A DNA stretch of 64,000 bases from Clostridia bacterium (GCA_017620395.1 JAFZQJ010000035.1:1-64000), one strand, 5' to 3'; shown: positions 9,290 to 19,241, numbered from the stretch's first letter. Notes: generated by a model from the sequence alone, not told the origin. Made by a program: numbers and translations.

Positions 9290-9321
9290 AAAGCGGGGCA
9301 GACTTTCGTCTGTCCCGCTTT
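9290..9321 (-). terminator. Terminator of rplU-prp-rpmA
   Basis: 13-bp stem (9291-9303 with 9308-9320, one G-U pair) 20 bases after the rpmA stop. A T-rich tract follows on the minus strand. Another 9-bp hairpin (9228-9254) lies between this and the converging terminator. Confidence 0.8.
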
Positions 9322-9340
9322 GGTTTCAACTCAAAGCAAA

Positions 9341-9619
9341 TTACGCCTCGTAGACGCTGACCTGCTTCTTGTCCTTACCGACGCGCTCAAACTTGACCTT
9401 GCCGCTGATCATGGCGAAAAGGGTGTCGTCGGAACCTCTGCCGACGTTCGCGCCGGGATGGATCTTGGTGCCTCTCTGGCGGACGAGGATGTTGCCGGCG
9501 AGGACGTACTGACCGTCGCCGCGCTTCGCGCCGAGACGCTTGGAGTGGGAATCTCTGCCGTTCTTGGTGGAGCCCATTCCTTTTTTATGAGCGAAAAACT
9601 GTATTCCTAATCTGATCAT
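9341..9619 (-). CDS. rpmA: 50S ribosomal protein L27, with cleavable N-terminus
   Basis: The 92-residue protein begins [17 protein letters not shown]. The Bacillota-specific extension ending in QFF precedes AHKKG, the site cut by Prp to expose the residues that reach the peptidyl transferase centre. The ATG at 9619 overlaps the prp stop as ATGA, after an AGGAG box. A longer open frame upstream is the prp shadow. Confidence 0.97.
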   Translation of the reverse strand: MIRLGIQFFAHKKGMGSTKNGRDSHSKRLGAKRGDGQYVLAGNILVRQRGTKIHPGANVGRGSDDTLFAMISGKVKFERVGKDKKQVSVYEA

Positions 9620-9924
9620 AACACACACTCCTGTTCTGTGATTCTGATGTTCTTCGGATATTCTTCCGAATAGCCCTTCAGCTGATCGCGCAGCGCGCGT
9701 ATCACGCGCTCGCTGTTTTCGTCGGGGGAGGGGATACGGACCGTGACCTTCGCGTTTTTTTCGTCGGCCTTCGCCTCGCCTCCGGCGAGGTTGGCGGCCA
9801 GCTCGGTCGCCGCCGAAACAGCCGCGCAAAGCACGTCGCTGCCGGCGTCGGCAAGCCCCGAATGTCCGCTGATCTCAAATCCGGCGTATTTCCCGCCCGA
9901 TCTGGTGAAAACCGCGGCGATCAT
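9616..9924 (-). CDS. prp: Ribosomal-processing cysteine protease Prp
   Basis: Cysteine protease that removes the L27 N-terminal peptide. The 102-residue product has the catalytic His in [12 protein letters not shown] (about residue 20) and Cys in DVLCAAVSA (about 33). It lies between L21 and L27 with a 1-base overlap to rplU and a 4-base overlap to rpmA, the canonical Bacillota arrangement. The L27 cleavage site and the protease both being intact supports a working pair. Confidence 0.95.
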   Translation of the reverse strand: MIAAVFTRSGGKYAGFEISGHSGLADAGSDVLCAAVSAATELAANLAGGEAKADEKNAKVTVRIPSPDENSERVIRALRDQLKGYSEEYPKNIRITEQECVL

Positions 9925-10274
9925 TACTCGGCGGCTTCTTCCGTCTTCTCCGCTTTCTTGGCGGCGGCGGAAACGGCGGTTATCTCGACCTTCGTATAAG
10001 GCTGTCTGTGACCCTGCTTTTTGCGGGAATCCTTCTTGGGCTTATACTTCAGGATGGTGACCTTCTTGCCCTTGCCGTTCTTCAGAACGGAAGCGGTGAC
10101 GGTCGCGCCCGCGACGGTGGGGGTGCCGACCTTGCTCTTCTTGCCGTCTCCGACGTAAAGAACCTGATCGAAGGTTACCTCTTCACCTTCGGCGGCGTCG
10201 AGTTTCTCGATGTAGATCTGATCTCCCTTTTCAACCTTGTACTGTTTTCCGCCCGTAACGATAATAGCGTACAT
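9924..10274 (-). CDS. rplU: 50S ribosomal protein L21
   Basis: 23S rRNA-binding protein of the large subunit. It begins [18 protein letters not shown] and has the conserved [11 protein letters not shown]-type segment ([14 protein letters not shown]). It is 116 residues, slightly long because of an acidic, Ala/Lys/Glu-rich tail of about 15 residues. First gene of the operon, with about 90 bases of untranslated leader behind a strong promoter. Confidence 0.97.
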   Translation of the reverse strand: MYAIIVTGGKQYKVEKGDQIYIEKLDAAEGEEVTFDQVLYVGDGKKSKVGTPTVAGATVTASVLKNGKGKKVTILKYKPKKDSRKKQGHRQPYTKVEITAVSAAAKKAEKTEEAAE

Positions 10275-10363
10275 TACAAAGCCTCTCTTTCATTAGGACT
10301 CGCTGTTCGGGGGCAGGCGAAACGCCTTTATTGCGTGCAAAAAACACGCCCTCAACACGCGGC
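10275..10363 (-). promoter_or_regulatory. 5' leader of rplU, possible L21 autoregulatory leader
   Basis: About 90 bases of transcribed leader. Its place fits the known Bacillota L21 leader RNA, but I cannot confirm the fold. A covariance-model scan with the Rfam L21 leader would decide. Confidence 0.35.
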
Positions 10364-10370
10364 AAGTGCT

Positions 10371-10399
10371 ATTTTACACTGCCGCCGCGCGTTTGTCAA
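10371..10399 (-). promoter_or_regulatory. Sigma-A promoter of rplU-prp-rpmA
   Basis: Minus strand TTGACA, 17 nt, TAAAAT: a near-consensus strong promoter. Confidence 0.85.
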
Positions 10400-10449
10400 G
10401 AGTTTTTTTGCCGTTTTTGACATTTTTATTCATATATATAATGCAAAAG

Positions 10450-10493
10450 GGCGTTTCGTCCGTATTGACGGAACGCCGGAAGCGTGCTAAAAT
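10450..10493 (+). promoter_or_regulatory. Promoter with overlapping inverted repeat, rhamnosidase gene
   Basis: TTGACG (10465-10470), 17 nt, TAAAAT (10488-10493). An 11-bp inverted repeat with one mismatch (10450-10460 with 10467-10477) covers the -35 box and looks like a repressor operator. Confidence 0.6.
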
Positions 10494-10525
10494 ATATCCG
10501 CAAGCAATTTCGGGAGGGTACGGCC

Positions 10526-13500
10526 ATGAAATACGCCGCGATAACAAAACGCATATGCGCCTTCGCGCTCGCGCTGACGCTGCTGGCGGGAACGCTCCCG
10601 TCCGCTTCCTTCGCGCGCGCGGACGTGCCGGACTTTTCCGCGAACAACGCGCGGGCGATAGTCGCGCGCGGCGAAGACGCTTTCGGCAGGAGCGACTATG
10701 CCTTCTCGGCGAAGTGGATATGGTCGCCCTCCGACGACGGCGCGCAGAACCGCTGGATGGCGTTCCGCAAAGACGTAACGCTGACCGCCTCCGACCTTGA
10801 GGGCGAAATAACCGCGAAGATCGCCGCCGATACGAAATACTGGCTCTGGATAAACGGCGAGCTCGCCGTCTACGAAGGGCAGCTCAAGCGCGGCGCCGCG
10901 CTTTTGAAAAAAGACATCTACCCGCAGGGCAGCGACGAACAGCCCGACCTTGACGAAATGATAACCGAGGTCGCGACCTACTGCGACGAGGTAGTGCTGA
11001 CGCCGTACCTGCGCGAGGGGAAAAACGTCATCGCCGCGCTCGTGTGGTATTACGGCAACGAGGGACACTCCCACGTCGGCAGCGGCAAGGGCGCGTTTCT
11101 GTTCGAGTCGCGGATGGGCGGCGAGCTCGTCGTCTCCGATTCGAGCTGGAAGGTCAGCAGGCATATGGGTTATCAGCCGTCGAGCCGCGTAAACGTCCAC
11201 GCGCAGGAGTTCCATATCGTCTACGACGCGCGGCAGGGCTTCGACGGTTTTTACGAGCCGGAGTTCGACGCGTCCGGCTGGGAGAACGCCGCGGAACTCG
11301 GCGAGGCGGGCGATAAGCCGTGGAACGAGCTGTGGCCGCGCCCGATACCCGAGTGGAAGGTGTGGGACCGCGAAAGCTATCCCGTCGCCGATACCGAGCA
11401 CGTTCAGCAGATAAGCGGCGGCTACCGCGTGCTTTTCCCGACGAACATACACTTCGGCGCGTATCTTAAAGTGATCGCGCCGGCGGGCAAAACGATAAAG
11501 GTCTCCTGCCCGAACGCCGGCAGATACTCCGTCACCTACGTGACGAAGGGCGGCGAAAACGGCGAAGCCGTCGAGCAGGAATACGAGTCGCCCGCGTGGA
11601 TAAACTGGTGGTACGCGGATTTCGCGGTACCCTCCGGCGTGGAGGTCGTTGAGCTCGGCTACCGCCGCTCCGGCTACAACGCCGAGGAGGTCGGTTACTT
11701 CGACTGCAACGACGACTTCTACGACGCGCTCTGGCGCAAGGCGGCGGATACCGTCTACGTCAACATCCGCGACACGTTCATGGACTGCCCCGACTCCGAG
11801 CGTGCACCGTGGCTCGGCGATATGGTCAACGAGGCGCAGATCGCGTACTACACGCTCGACGAGCGCGTTTTCGACGCGCTCCGCAAGGATATCTCCGTCC
11901 GCATAAACTGGCAGAACGAGGAAGGGGTAATTTCCTCCACCGCGCCGGCGTCGCTCCGCTACAACGAATGGGCGGAGTTGCCGGGACAGTCGCTCGCGGG
12001 CGTGATGTCGTGGTTTCAGTACTATCTCTATTCGGGCGACCGCCTCACGCTTGAGAAGGCGTACCCCGCGCTGCTGAAGTATATCTCGCTTTTCAGACTC
12101 GACAAGACCTCCTTCACCGTCCCGTTTGAACGCCGCAACGGCACTAATACGCAGCATCTGAGCTGGGTGGACTGGGGTAACAACGTAGATACGGACCTGT
12201 GCCTCAATATCTGGGCGTATATCGGCGTGAAGACCGTTGTCGATTTCGCAATCGCCCTCGGCGACGCGGAGACCGCGGAGTATTACTCCGGCGTCCGCGG
12301 CGTCATGGCGTCGAAGTTCGACCGTCTCTTCTGGAACGGGAGCGAATACCGCTCCTCGACCTACGCCGGCCCCGCGGACGACAGAGCGCAGGCGCTCGCG
12401 GTCTTCGCGGGTCTCGTTTCGCCCGATAAGTTCCCGGCGCTGCGCGATATCCTGCTGAATAACAAGTTCGCAAGTCCGTATATGGTCAAGTACTGCATCG
12501 AGGCGCTATATATCATGGGCTATCCGGACGCCGCGGAACAGCGGATGAAGGAGAGCTATTACGACGCCGTTACGTCGCCGAATCCGACTCTGCCGGAGCG
12601 GTGGACCGACGGCAGCGCGAACCACGGCTGGGCGGGCGGCGGACTCGTTTCGCTTTCCGGTTACGCCGCGGGCGTGCGTCCGCTCGAGGCGGGCTACGAA
12701 AAGTTCATCGTCAAGCCGCAGCTCGGCGGGCGGATAACGAAGGTCAGTGCCGGGATCCCGTCCGTCAAGGGTCTGATCGAGGTGGAGGCCGAGAAGAATG
12801 ACGGCGGCTTCACTATGACAGTCAACGTGCCGGAGGGCAGCGCCGCGCTGCTCGCCGTTCCGCGCGCCGAAGGCGCGACCGCGGTCGTTTCCTGCGGCGT
12901 GACGATATGGAATAACGGTGTTGCGAATACCGGCGCAGAGGGTATAACCTACGCTTATGATGATTACAGTCACGTTTATTTCAACGTCGGTCCGGGCGAA
13001 TGGAGCGTCGGCTCGTACGCCGCGCCGAAGCCGTCCGGCGACAGCTTCACGCTGAAGATAAACGAAACGGAAAACGGCAGGGCGGAGGTCAACGGAACGC
13101 CGGTCGCGCTGCCGTATGAAGAAGTCTTCGCCGCCGGAACGCGGGTGACGGTCGAAGCGATACCTGCGCGCGCTTACTGCTTCGCCGGCTTCGACGGCAC
13201 GCTCGGCTCGCGCGAAAGCGCTCTTACGCTGACGATGGATGCCGACGCGGAGCTGAACGTTCGCTTCGCGCCGACCTCGCTGCCGTTCAGCGAAAACTAC
13301 GCGCTTGGCTGCCGCACCGCCGTCTCCACGGCGTACGCAAGCGACGCCGCGCTTCGCCAGCGCTTCGTCAACGACGGCGTCCGCGACACGCGCCCGGGCG
13401 AGAACGAGGGCTGGTCGTCGAAAAACGTCAGCGGCGGCAGGAGCGAGTGGGTATACGTCAACCTCGGCGCGCCTAAGGCTATAAACCAGCTCGTGATCTA

Positions 13501-13969
13501 TCCTCGGGCATACGGCGACGACGCGGGCTTCGGCATACCCGAGGACTTCACCGTCAGCGTCAGCGACGACGGCGAAAACTGGCGCGTCGTCCGCGAAGAG
13601 ACCGGATTTGAACGCCCGACCGACTTCTTTATCCTCGACTTCGACGGCGTCGAGGCGCAGTACGTGAAACTCGAGGGCACGAAGTTCCGCGGCAACCCGT
13701 TCAATAATAATAGGAGGCGTATGCAGATCGCGGAGTTTGAGGTCTACTGGTACGGTGAGGCTCCCGTCAAGCTCGGCGAGCTTGACGGAGACGGAAAAGT
13801 CACCGTCAGCGACGCGCTGCTTGCGCTTCGCATCGCGGCCGAACTGCTCGCGCCTTCGGATGCGCAGGCGTCCGCGGGCGATTTCGACGGCGACGGAAGG
13901 ATCACCGCCGCAGACGCGCTTTCCGCGCTCCGCTGCGCCGTCGGACTCGCGCGGGAACGGCTCGTTTAG
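10526..13969 (+). CDS. Secreted alpha-L-rhamnosidase-like (GH78-type) enzyme with F5/8 and dockerin modules
   Basis: Large exported glycosidase of 1147 residues. Order: signal peptide (1-31); N-terminal beta domains; (alpha/alpha)6 barrel from about 390 to 725 with the GH78-like motif DCPDSERAPWLGDM near 420; C-terminal beta domain; InlB-type bacterial repeat (about 839-915); F5/8 type C carbohydrate-binding domain (about 922-1076); and a type I dockerin of two DxDGDGxxxxxDA loops (about 1081-1147). Rhamnosidase-like activity on plant or host glycans is inferred; the exact sugar is not. Start at 10526 after GGGAGG. The dockerin implies attachment to a cohesin, and a cohesin-like protein lies at 33 kb. 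Confidence 0.85.
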   Translation: MKYAAITKRICAFALALTLLAGTLPSASFARADVPDFSANNARAIVARGEDAFGRSDYAFSAKWIWSPSDDGAQNRWMAFRKDVTLTASDLEGEITAKIAADTKYWLWINGELAVYEGQLKRGAALLKKDIYPQGSDEQPDLDEMITEVATYCDEVVLTPYLREGKNVIAALVWYYGNEGHSHVGSGKGAFLFESRMGGELVVSDSSWKVSRHMGYQPSSRVNVHAQEFHIVYDARQGFDGFYEPEFDASGWENAAELGEAGDKPWNELWPRPIPEWKVWDRESYPVADTEHVQQISGGYRVLFPTNIHFGAYLKVIAPAGKTIKVSCPNAGRYSVTYVTKGGENGEAVEQEYESPAWINWWYADFAVPSGVEVVELGYRRSGYNAEEVGYFDCNDDFYDALWRKAADTVYVNIRDTFMDCPDSERAPWLGDMVNEAQIAYYTLDERVFDALRKDISVRINWQNEEGVISSTAPASLRYNEWAELPGQSLAGVMSWFQYYLYSGDRLTLEKAYPALLKYISLFRLDKTSFTVPFERRNGTNTQHLSWVDWGNNVDTDLCLNIWAYIGVKTVVDFAIALGDAETAEYYSGVRGVMASKFDRLFWNGSEYRSSTYAGPADDRAQALAVFAGLVSPDKFPALRDILLNNKFASPYMVKYCIEALYIMGYPDAAEQRMKESYYDAVTSPNPTLPERWTDGSANHGWAGGGLVSLSGYAAGVRPLEAGYEKFIVKPQLGGRITKVSAGIPSVKGLIEVEAEKNDGGFTMTVNVPEGSAALLAVPRAEGATAVVSCGVTIWNNGVANTGAEGITYAYDDYSHVYFNVGPGEWSVGSYAAPKPSGDSFTLKINETENGRAEVNGTPVALPYEEVFAAGTRVTVEAIPARAYCFAGFDGTLGSRESALTLTMDADAELNVRFAPTSLPFSENYALGCRTAVSTAYASDAALRQRFVNDGVRDTRPGENEGWSSKNVSGGRSEWVYVNLGAPKAINQLVIYPRAYGDDAGFGIPEDFTVSVSDDGENWRVVREETGFERPTDFFILDFDGVEAQYVKLEGTKFRGNPFNNNRRRMQIAEFEVYWYGEAPVKLGELDGDGKVTVSDALLALRIAAELLAPSDAQASAGDFDGDGRITAADALSALRCAVGLARERLV

Positions 13970-13985
13970 CGGCTTTCGGGGCGCT

Positions 13986-14012
13986 TTCAAAAAAAACGCG
14001 TTTTTTTGAAAA
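13986..14012. terminator. A/T palindrome, possible terminator
   Basis: Near-perfect palindrome of A-run, CGCG, T-run just after the rhamnosidase gene. The stem is weak in GC, so termination is tentative. Confidence 0.4.
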
Positions 14013-14018
14013 AAATAC

Positions 14019-14047
14019 TTGCATTTATGAGAACCATATAGTATAAT
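14019..14047 (+). promoter_or_regulatory. Sigma-A promoter of rpmE
   Basis: TTGCAT, 17 nt, TATAAT. Confidence 0.8.
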
Positions 14048-14065
14048 GACTCTTGCTGATTAAGA

Positions 14066-14091
14066 GCTGATCGTACTTTACGCCGATCAGC
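14066..14091 (+). promoter_or_regulatory. Stem-loop in the rpmE leader
   Basis: Perfect 8-bp stem (GCTGATCG with CGATCAGC) and 10-nt loop, between promoter and rpmE start. It could be a ribosomal-protein feedback site. Not matched to a known leader. Confidence 0.45.
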
Positions 14092-14113
14092 CAAGGAAAA
14101 GAGGTTTTGTGCA

Positions 14114-14323
14114 ATGAAGGAAGGAATCCATCCTAACTATCAGCCGACGACCATCAAGTGCGCCTGCGGAGAAGTCATCGAGACTTCCTCCACCAAGAAG
14201 GATCTGCGCGTTGACATCTGCTCAAAGTGCCATCCCTTCTATTCGGGCAAGCAGAAGCTGGTCGACACCGGCGGACGTGTTGATAAGTTCAACAAGAAGT
14301 TCGGCCTTAATAACAATAAATAA
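14114..14323 (+). CDS. rpmE: 50S ribosomal protein L31, zinc-containing type
   Basis: The 69-residue protein starts [10 protein letters not shown] and has the zinc ligands C16 and C18 (KCACGE) and C36 and C39 ([15 protein letters not shown]). This is the C+ form; no zinc-independent paralog lies in the window. Single-gene unit with its own promoter and terminator. In many bacteria the C+ form serves as a zinc reserve. Confidence 0.97.
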   Translation: MKEGIHPNYQPTTIKCACGEVIETSSTKKDLRVDICSKCHPFYSGKQKLVDTGGRVDKFNKKFGLNNNK

Positions 14324-14414
14324 ACTGTTCAGCATCGCTCCGACGTAAATAATTACGGGAGGATATGCCGATAGTTTATCAAGCCGACCTATTGAAGAAT
14401 ACAACGAGTTCTCG

Positions 14415-14445
14415 AAGCACAAGCTCAATACGGCTTGTGCTTTTC
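14415..14445 (+). terminator. Terminator of rpmE
   Basis: 10-bp perfect stem AAGCACAAGC with GCTTGTGCTT, 8-nt loop, then TT. Confidence 0.75.
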
Positions 14446-14488
14446 GGGCATAGTAAAAATAATTGCGTTTTCGCATAGGGGTGCCGGT

Positions 14489-15106
14489 ATGGAGTATATA
14501 ACCGTTTTTGAAGAAGCGGAAGCCCGCCACACCGAGAAGCGCTCCGAATTCATAGGCAGAATAGCTCACGCCGCGGACGAAAGGGAAGCCGCAGCGTTCG
14601 TTTCGCGTATCCGCGCGCTTGAACGCGACGCGCGCCACAACGTCTTCGCGTATATCGCCTCCGGCGGAAGCGCCGTCCGCTATTCCGACGACGGCGAGCC
14701 GCAGGGAACGGGCGGGATGCCCTGTCTCGAGGTGCTGAAAAACGCCGGATTGACCGACGTCGTCGTCACCGTCACACGCTATTTCGGCGGCATACTGCTC
14801 GGCGCGCCCGGGCTCGTCCGCGCCTACACGAAGGCGGCTGCGGAAGCGGTAGCGGCGGCGAAGAAGGTCACGATGACCGAGTGCCGCAGAGTTCGCTCCT
14901 GCTATGAATACTCCTACCACGGCAGAGTTTCTCTGCTCGCGGAAGCCGCCGGAAAGCTCGACGGCATCGATTACAGCGACAAAGTCGCCCTCGCCTGTCT
15001 CGTCAGGAACGAGGACGTTGAGAAATACGTCGCCTCCGTCACGGAAGCGACCAACGGTACAGCGGAAACGGAGGTTTCCGCCTCTGCCGAATTCGTCGCG
15101 CTTTAG
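14489..15106 (+). CDS. YigZ/IMPACT family protein
   Basis: Cytosolic 205-residue protein of the UPF0029 family, linked to regulation of translation in eukaryotes and of unclear role in bacteria. Signature blocks: KRSEFIGRIAHA, ARHNVFAYI, SDDGEPQGTGGMPCLEVL and VTRYFGGILLGAPGLVRAY. A second ferredoxin-like domain follows from about residue 135. The ATG at 14489 is preferred over an upstream open extension because the family consensus starts there. It precedes dgt by 15 bases, likely co-transcribed. Confidence 0.9.
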   Translation: MEYITVFEEAEARHTEKRSEFIGRIAHAADEREAAAFVSRIRALERDARHNVFAYIASGGSAVRYSDDGEPQGTGGMPCLEVLKNAGLTDVVVTVTRYFGGILLGAPGLVRAYTKAAAEAVAAAKKVTMTECRRVRSCYEYSYHGRVSLLAEAAGKLDGIDYSDKVALACLVRNEDVEKYVASVTEATNGTAETEVSASAEFVAL

Positions 15107-15121
15107 CGCAGTGGAGAAAAG

Positions 15122-16120
15122 ATGGACCCGAGAATCGAATACGAAAACTTTGAATACGAGTTCCTTTCGCCCCGCGCCGTCAAGAGCCGCGACACGAAGG
15201 GGAGACAGAAGCCGATTGATCCCTGCCCGCTGCGCACCGATTTTCAGCGCGACCGCGACAGGATCATCCACTGCAAGTCATTCCGCCGTCTCAAGCACAA
15301 GACGCAGGTCTTTCTCGCGCCGGAGGGCGACCATTTCCGCACCCGCCTGACGCACACGCTTGAGGTAGCGCAGATCGCCCGCACCATCGCGCGTGCGCTC
15401 CGCCTCAATGAAGACCTTACGGAAGCGATATCCCTCGGCCACGACCTCGGCCACACACCCTTCGGACACTCCGGCGAAGCGGCGCTGAACGAGGTATCGC
15501 CGACCGGATTCAAGCATTACGAACATTCGCTGCGCGTCGTGGACGTGCTCGAACGCAATCACAACGGGCTTAATCTGACTTACGAAGTGCGCGACGGCAT
15601 CGTCCGACACACCTGCGATCCGCTTGCCGCGACGCTCGAAGGTCAGATCGTCCGCTATGCCGACCATATCGCGTATATGAACCACGACATCGACGACGCG
15701 GAGACCGCCGGCATCCTCAAGCCCGGCGACATCCCCGCCGATATTCTCGAGGGGCTCGGCAGGTCGCATTCCGACCGCATAACGACTATGATAATCTCGC
15801 TCGTCCGCGCAAGCGGGAACAGCGAGATAATCACCATGGAGCCGGAAATAAAGAAACTTTACGACGAGCTCCACACGCTTCTTTACGAAAAGGTCTATTA
15901 CAATCCGCTCGCGAAGGGCGAGGAAAACAAGGCGAAAGCCGCGATCATCCGCCTCTACGAGCACTTCTGCAAAAACCCGGACAAGCTGCCCGACGGCTAC
16001 AAAAGCTACATCGAGTCAGACGGCGTTGAGCGCGTCGTATGCGACTACATCGCGGGCATGACGGACACCTATCTTATCAGCGTATTTGAGGATATCTACA
16101 TTCCGAAGAGCTATAAGTGA
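15122..16120 (+). CDS. dgt: dGTP triphosphohydrolase
   Basis: HD-superfamily enzyme releasing deoxyguanosine and triphosphate from dGTP. The 332-residue protein has HCKSFRRLKHKTQVF, then the HD motifs in RTRLTHTLEVAQIAR and LGHDLGHTPFGHSGE, and a further metal Asp in ADHIAYMNHDIDDA. It belongs to the shorter dGTPase type common in Clostridia. It sits directly before dnaG (13-base gap), as in other Clostridia. Confidence 0.94.
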   Translation: MDPRIEYENFEYEFLSPRAVKSRDTKGRQKPIDPCPLRTDFQRDRDRIIHCKSFRRLKHKTQVFLAPEGDHFRTRLTHTLEVAQIARTIARALRLNEDLTEAISLGHDLGHTPFGHSGEAALNEVSPTGFKHYEHSLRVVDVLERNHNGLNLTYEVRDGIVRHTCDPLAATLEGQIVRYADHIAYMNHDIDDAETAGILKPGDIPADILEGLGRSHSDRITTMIISLVRASGNSEIITMEPEIKKLYDELHTLLYEKVYYNPLAKGEENKAKAAIIRLYEHFCKNPDKLPDGYKSYIESDGVERVVCDYIAGMTDTYLISVFEDIYIPKSYK

Positions 16121-16133
16121 CGAAGGAATAATT

Positions 16134-17909
16134 ATGAGGATAACGGACGACGTCCTGCGGAGCATCAAGGAACGGTGCCCGATAGAGGAGACAATTTCAC
16201 GCTACGTCACCCTGAAGCCGAACGGCAGCAGGTTCGTCGGTCTGTGCCCGTTCCACAGCGAAAAGACGCCGTCGTTCACCGTTTTCAGCGATACGCAGTC
16301 GTTTTACTGCTTCGGCTGCGGTGCGGGCGGCGACGTGATAACCTTCGTTATGCGCGAGGAGAGCCTCGACTACCCCGAGGCGGTCAAGCTGCTCGCCGAC
16401 CGCGCGGGAGTGCGCCTCGAGCAGAATGAGGAAGAGGAGAAGGCGGCGCGTCTGCGCGCCCGCGTGCTCGCCATGAATAAGGACGCGGCGCGGTTCTTCC
16501 ATGAGACGCTCGTTTCAGAAGCCGGCGCGCGCGGTATGGAATACCTGAAAAAGCGCGGGCTTAAAAAGAAGACGATAACGCATTTCGGCATCGGCTACGC
16601 GCCGGACAGCTGGGACGCGCTGACCAATCACCTGAAATCAAAGGGCTACAAGGAAGAGGAAATGATCTCCGCGTTCCTTGCTTCAAAGGGAAAGAAAGGC
16701 GGCTGCTACGACATTTTTCGCGACCGCGTGATTTTTCCGATAATCGACGTGACCGGCAGAGTCGTCGCCTTCGGCGGCAGGCGCGTCGGCGACGAGGATC
16801 CGCGCAAGTATATCAACTCGTCCAACACGCCGGTCTACCGCAAAGGACAGACGGTATTTGCGCTCAACTTCGCCAAAGGCGCGGACAAGCTCATCCTCAC
16901 CGAGGGTTATCTTGACACGGTGTCCCTGCACGAAGCGGGCTTCACCGGCGCCGTAGCGACCTGCGGCACCGCGATAACCGCGGATCAGGCGCGGCTTCTC
17001 GCGCGCTACTTCGACGAAGTAACGATCGCCTACGACTCCGACGGAGCGGGCAGGACCGCCACGTCGAAAGCTATCGAGCTTTTCAAGCCGACAGGCATCT
17101 CGATCAACGTCCTCGACTACAAGGGCGCGAAGGATCCGGACGAATTCATACGCCGCTACGGCGCGGACGCCTTCGGCGAGCTGCTTTACGGCTCGGGAAG
17201 CTACGTCGACTACCGGTTGGAGCTGCTGAAGCGCGACAACGACGTTACGAAACCGGACGGCAAGGTGCGTTATATAAACGCCGCCGTCGAGGTGATCGCG
17301 GCGGAGGACAGTCCGCTGAAACGCGAGATATACGCTTCGCGCGTCGCGGAGCAGACCGCAGTAGACAAGCGGACGGTGCTGACCGAGATCGAAGACCGCC
17401 GCAAGCGCGAGGGCAAACGTGAGCTCGTCAGGGAGCAGAAGCAGCGCATACGCGCCTCCTTCGGCTCGGACGACAAAGCCAACCCCGAAAAGCGCGCTAA
17501 TCTGAGGGCCGCGCGGGCGGAAGAAGAAATACTGCGCTGTCTGTATGCGAACCCCTCGGCTTACGATGTTATTAAAACCGAACTGACGGATTCCGATTTC
17601 GTCACGGAGTTTGACCGCAGGATATTTGATTGTATTGTCAGCGTCGTTTCAGACGGAAGAAAGCCTGGCCTGTCGGACTTCAACGCGGATTTCGATCCTG
17701 TCACGGAGATGAGCGCGATAACGCGCATAATGCTTGACGCCGATAAGGAGCCGTTTGAAAAGGCTGCGCTTAAAAAAGCGATTTCGGCGCTCAAAGAAGA
17801 AAAGGGCAAGCTGACCGGAGAAAGCATCAGAGAGATGTCGCCCGAAGAGCTGAAAGACTACATATCCGGGCTCGGCAAGGGCGGCCGGCGCAAGCCGGAA
17901 GAAGAATGA
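16134..17909 (+). CDS. dnaG: DNA primase
   Basis: Makes RNA primers at the replication fork. The 591-residue product has an N-terminal zinc-binding domain (CPFH and CFGCG, about residues 38-65), a TOPRIM catalytic core with [15 protein letters not shown] and YDSDGAGR, and a C-terminal helicase-binding region from about 450. The ATG at 16134 gives the family start [11 protein letters not shown]; an upstream ATG would overlap dgt. Part of the conserved dgt-dnaG-rpoD macromolecular synthesis cluster; the rpoD frame begins 15 bases on. Confidence 0.97.
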   Translation: MRITDDVLRSIKERCPIEETISRYVTLKPNGSRFVGLCPFHSEKTPSFTVFSDTQSFYCFGCGAGGDVITFVMREESLDYPEAVKLLADRAGVRLEQNEEEEKAARLRARVLAMNKDAARFFHETLVSEAGARGMEYLKKRGLKKKTITHFGIGYAPDSWDALTNHLKSKGYKEEEMISAFLASKGKKGGCYDIFRDRVIFPIIDVTGRVVAFGGRRVGDEDPRKYINSSNTPVYRKGQTVFALNFAKGADKLILTEGYLDTVSLHEAGFTGAVATCGTAITADQARLLARYFDEVTIAYDSDGAGRTATSKAIELFKPTGISINVLDYKGAKDPDEFIRRYGADAFGELLYGSGSYVDYRLELLKRDNDVTKPDGKVRYINAAVEVIAAEDSPLKREIYASRVAEQTAVDKRTVLTEIEDRRKREGKRELVREQKQRIRASFGSDDKANPEKRANLRAARAEEEILRCLYANPSAYDVIKTELTDSDFVTEFDRRIFDCIVSVVSDGRKPGLSDFNADFDPVTEMSAITRIMLDADKEPFEKAALKKAISALKEEKGKLTGESIREMSPEELKDYISGLGKGGRRKPEEE

Positions 17910-17923
17910 AAGGGAAGAGGATC

Positions 17924-19036
17924 ATGAGCGAAAAAAGAAACATAGTCAAGGAACTCGTTGAATACGGAAAGGCAAAGGGCTCGCTGACGAGCAAAGAGAT
18001 AATGGACGTCCTCGACGATTCCGATCTCGACGTCGATCAGATCGAACGTATGTACGAGGCCTTCGAGGAGGCGGGGATTGAAGTCATCGAGGATATCCAG
18101 CTCGACGACTCCATCGACGACCTCGATCCCGACAAGGACATCGACAAGGAAATCCTCGACGACTACGACGAGGAGAAAAAGGAAGAGGCGCTCGCCGAAG
18201 CGGCGACCAACGACGATCCCGTCAAGATGTACCTGAAAGAGATCGGCCGCGTGCCGCTGCTGAGCGCCGAAGAAGAGGTCGAGCTCGCGATCAAGATGCA
18301 GAACGGCGACGTCGAAGCCCGCAAAAAGCTTTCCGAGGCGAATCTCCGCCTCGTCGTCAGCATCGCGAAGCGCTACGTCGGCCGCGGAATGCTTTTCCTC
18401 GACCTCATTCAGGAGGGCAACCTCGGACTTATCCGCGCCGTCGAGAAGTTCGACTACACCAAGGGCTATAAGTTCTCAACCTACGCGACGTGGTGGATCC
18501 GACAGGCGATAACCAGAGCCATCGCAGACCAGGCGAGGATCATCCGCATCCCCGTCCACATGGTCGAAACTATAAACAAGATCGTCCGCATCGAGCGCCA
18601 GCTCGTGCAGGAGCTCGGCAGAACGCCGACCGCCAACGAGATCGCCGAGGAAGCGGGCATGTCCGTCGAGAAGATCCACGAGATAATGAAGATCGCGCAG
18701 GAGCCGGTCTCCCTCGAAACGCCTATCGGCAAGGAGGAGGACAGCCACCTCGGCGACTTCATCCCGGACGAGGACGCTCCCGCGCCCGCCGACGCCGCCT
18801 CCCGCGAGCTGCTCAAGGAGACCATCTCCGAGGTGCTCTTCACGCTGACTCCGAGAGAGGAGAAGGTGCTGCGCCTGCGCTTCGGCCTCGTCGACGGCAG
18901 ACCGCGCACGCTTGAAGAGGTCGGCGACGAGTTCGGCGTCACCCGCGAGCGCATCAGACAGATCGAAGCCAAGGCGCTCCGTAAGCTCCGCCACCCGATG
19001 CGCTCCAAGAAGCTCAAGGACTTCCTCGATAACTGA
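17924..19036 (+). CDS. rpoD: Housekeeping sigma factor SigA (RpoD)
   Basis: Primary sigma factor of 370 residues. Region 1.1 is at the N-terminus with an acidic stretch (about 45-90). Region 2 has [40 protein letters not shown] and [18 protein letters not shown], covering core binding and -10 recognition. Region 4 holds [20 protein letters not shown] for the -35 box. The ATG at 17924 follows GGGAAGAGG; an earlier ATG overlapping the dnaG stop is less likely. The promoters noted in this window match this sigma factor. Confidence 0.97.
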   Translation: MSEKRNIVKELVEYGKAKGSLTSKEIMDVLDDSDLDVDQIERMYEAFEEAGIEVIEDIQLDDSIDDLDPDKDIDKEILDDYDEEKKEEALAEAATNDDPVKMYLKEIGRVPLLSAEEEVELAIKMQNGDVEARKKLSEANLRLVVSIAKRYVGRGMLFLDLIQEGNLGLIRAVEKFDYTKGYKFSTYATWWIRQAITRAIADQARIIRIPVHMVETINKIVRIERQLVQELGRTPTANEIAEEAGMSVEKIHEIMKIAQEPVSLETPIGKEEDSHLGDFIPDEDAPAPADAASRELLKETISEVLFTLTPREEKVLRLRFGLVDGRPRTLEEVGDEFGVTRERIRQIEAKALRKLRHPMRSKKLKDFLDN

Positions 19037-19066
19037 TCGCCTGCGATAATTGCAATAAAGCCGTAA

Positions 19067-19097
19067 ACGCCGCCTGTTCCGCCGGAACAGGCGGCGT
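19067..19097 (+). terminator. Strong hairpin after rpoD
   Basis: Perfect 14-bp GC-rich stem with 3-nt loop (19067-19080 with 19084-19097). No T tract follows, so it may act as a 3' processing or stability hairpin. Confidence 0.55.
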
Positions 19098-19099
19098 CT

Positions 19100-19231
19100 C
19101 CGTAGGGGCGAGCATCGCTCCCCCCGCAAGCTTTCCCCTTGAGGGGAAGGTGGGTTTTGCCGAAGGCAAAAGCCGGATGAGGTGTAGCCGCGAAGCGGCA
19201 TCTCGTAGGGGCGATCTTGATCGCCCGCGGA
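19100..19231. repeat. Composite dispersed intergenic repeat
   Basis: Two related units CGTAGGGGCGA(G/T)C, each a small inverted repeat, flank a segment with CTTTCCCCTTGAGGGGAAGG, a GCCGAAGGC hairpin and GGATGAGGTGTAG. Similar non-coding elements are, to my knowledge, scattered in many gut Clostridia genomes. Only one copy is seen here. Confidence 0.6.
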
Positions 19232-19241
19232 ATAACAAACA

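Noticed and set aside
14365-14475. Small frame after rpmE (about 37 codons)
   Set aside because: Ribosome site only 2 nt from the ATG, and it runs through the rpmE terminator.
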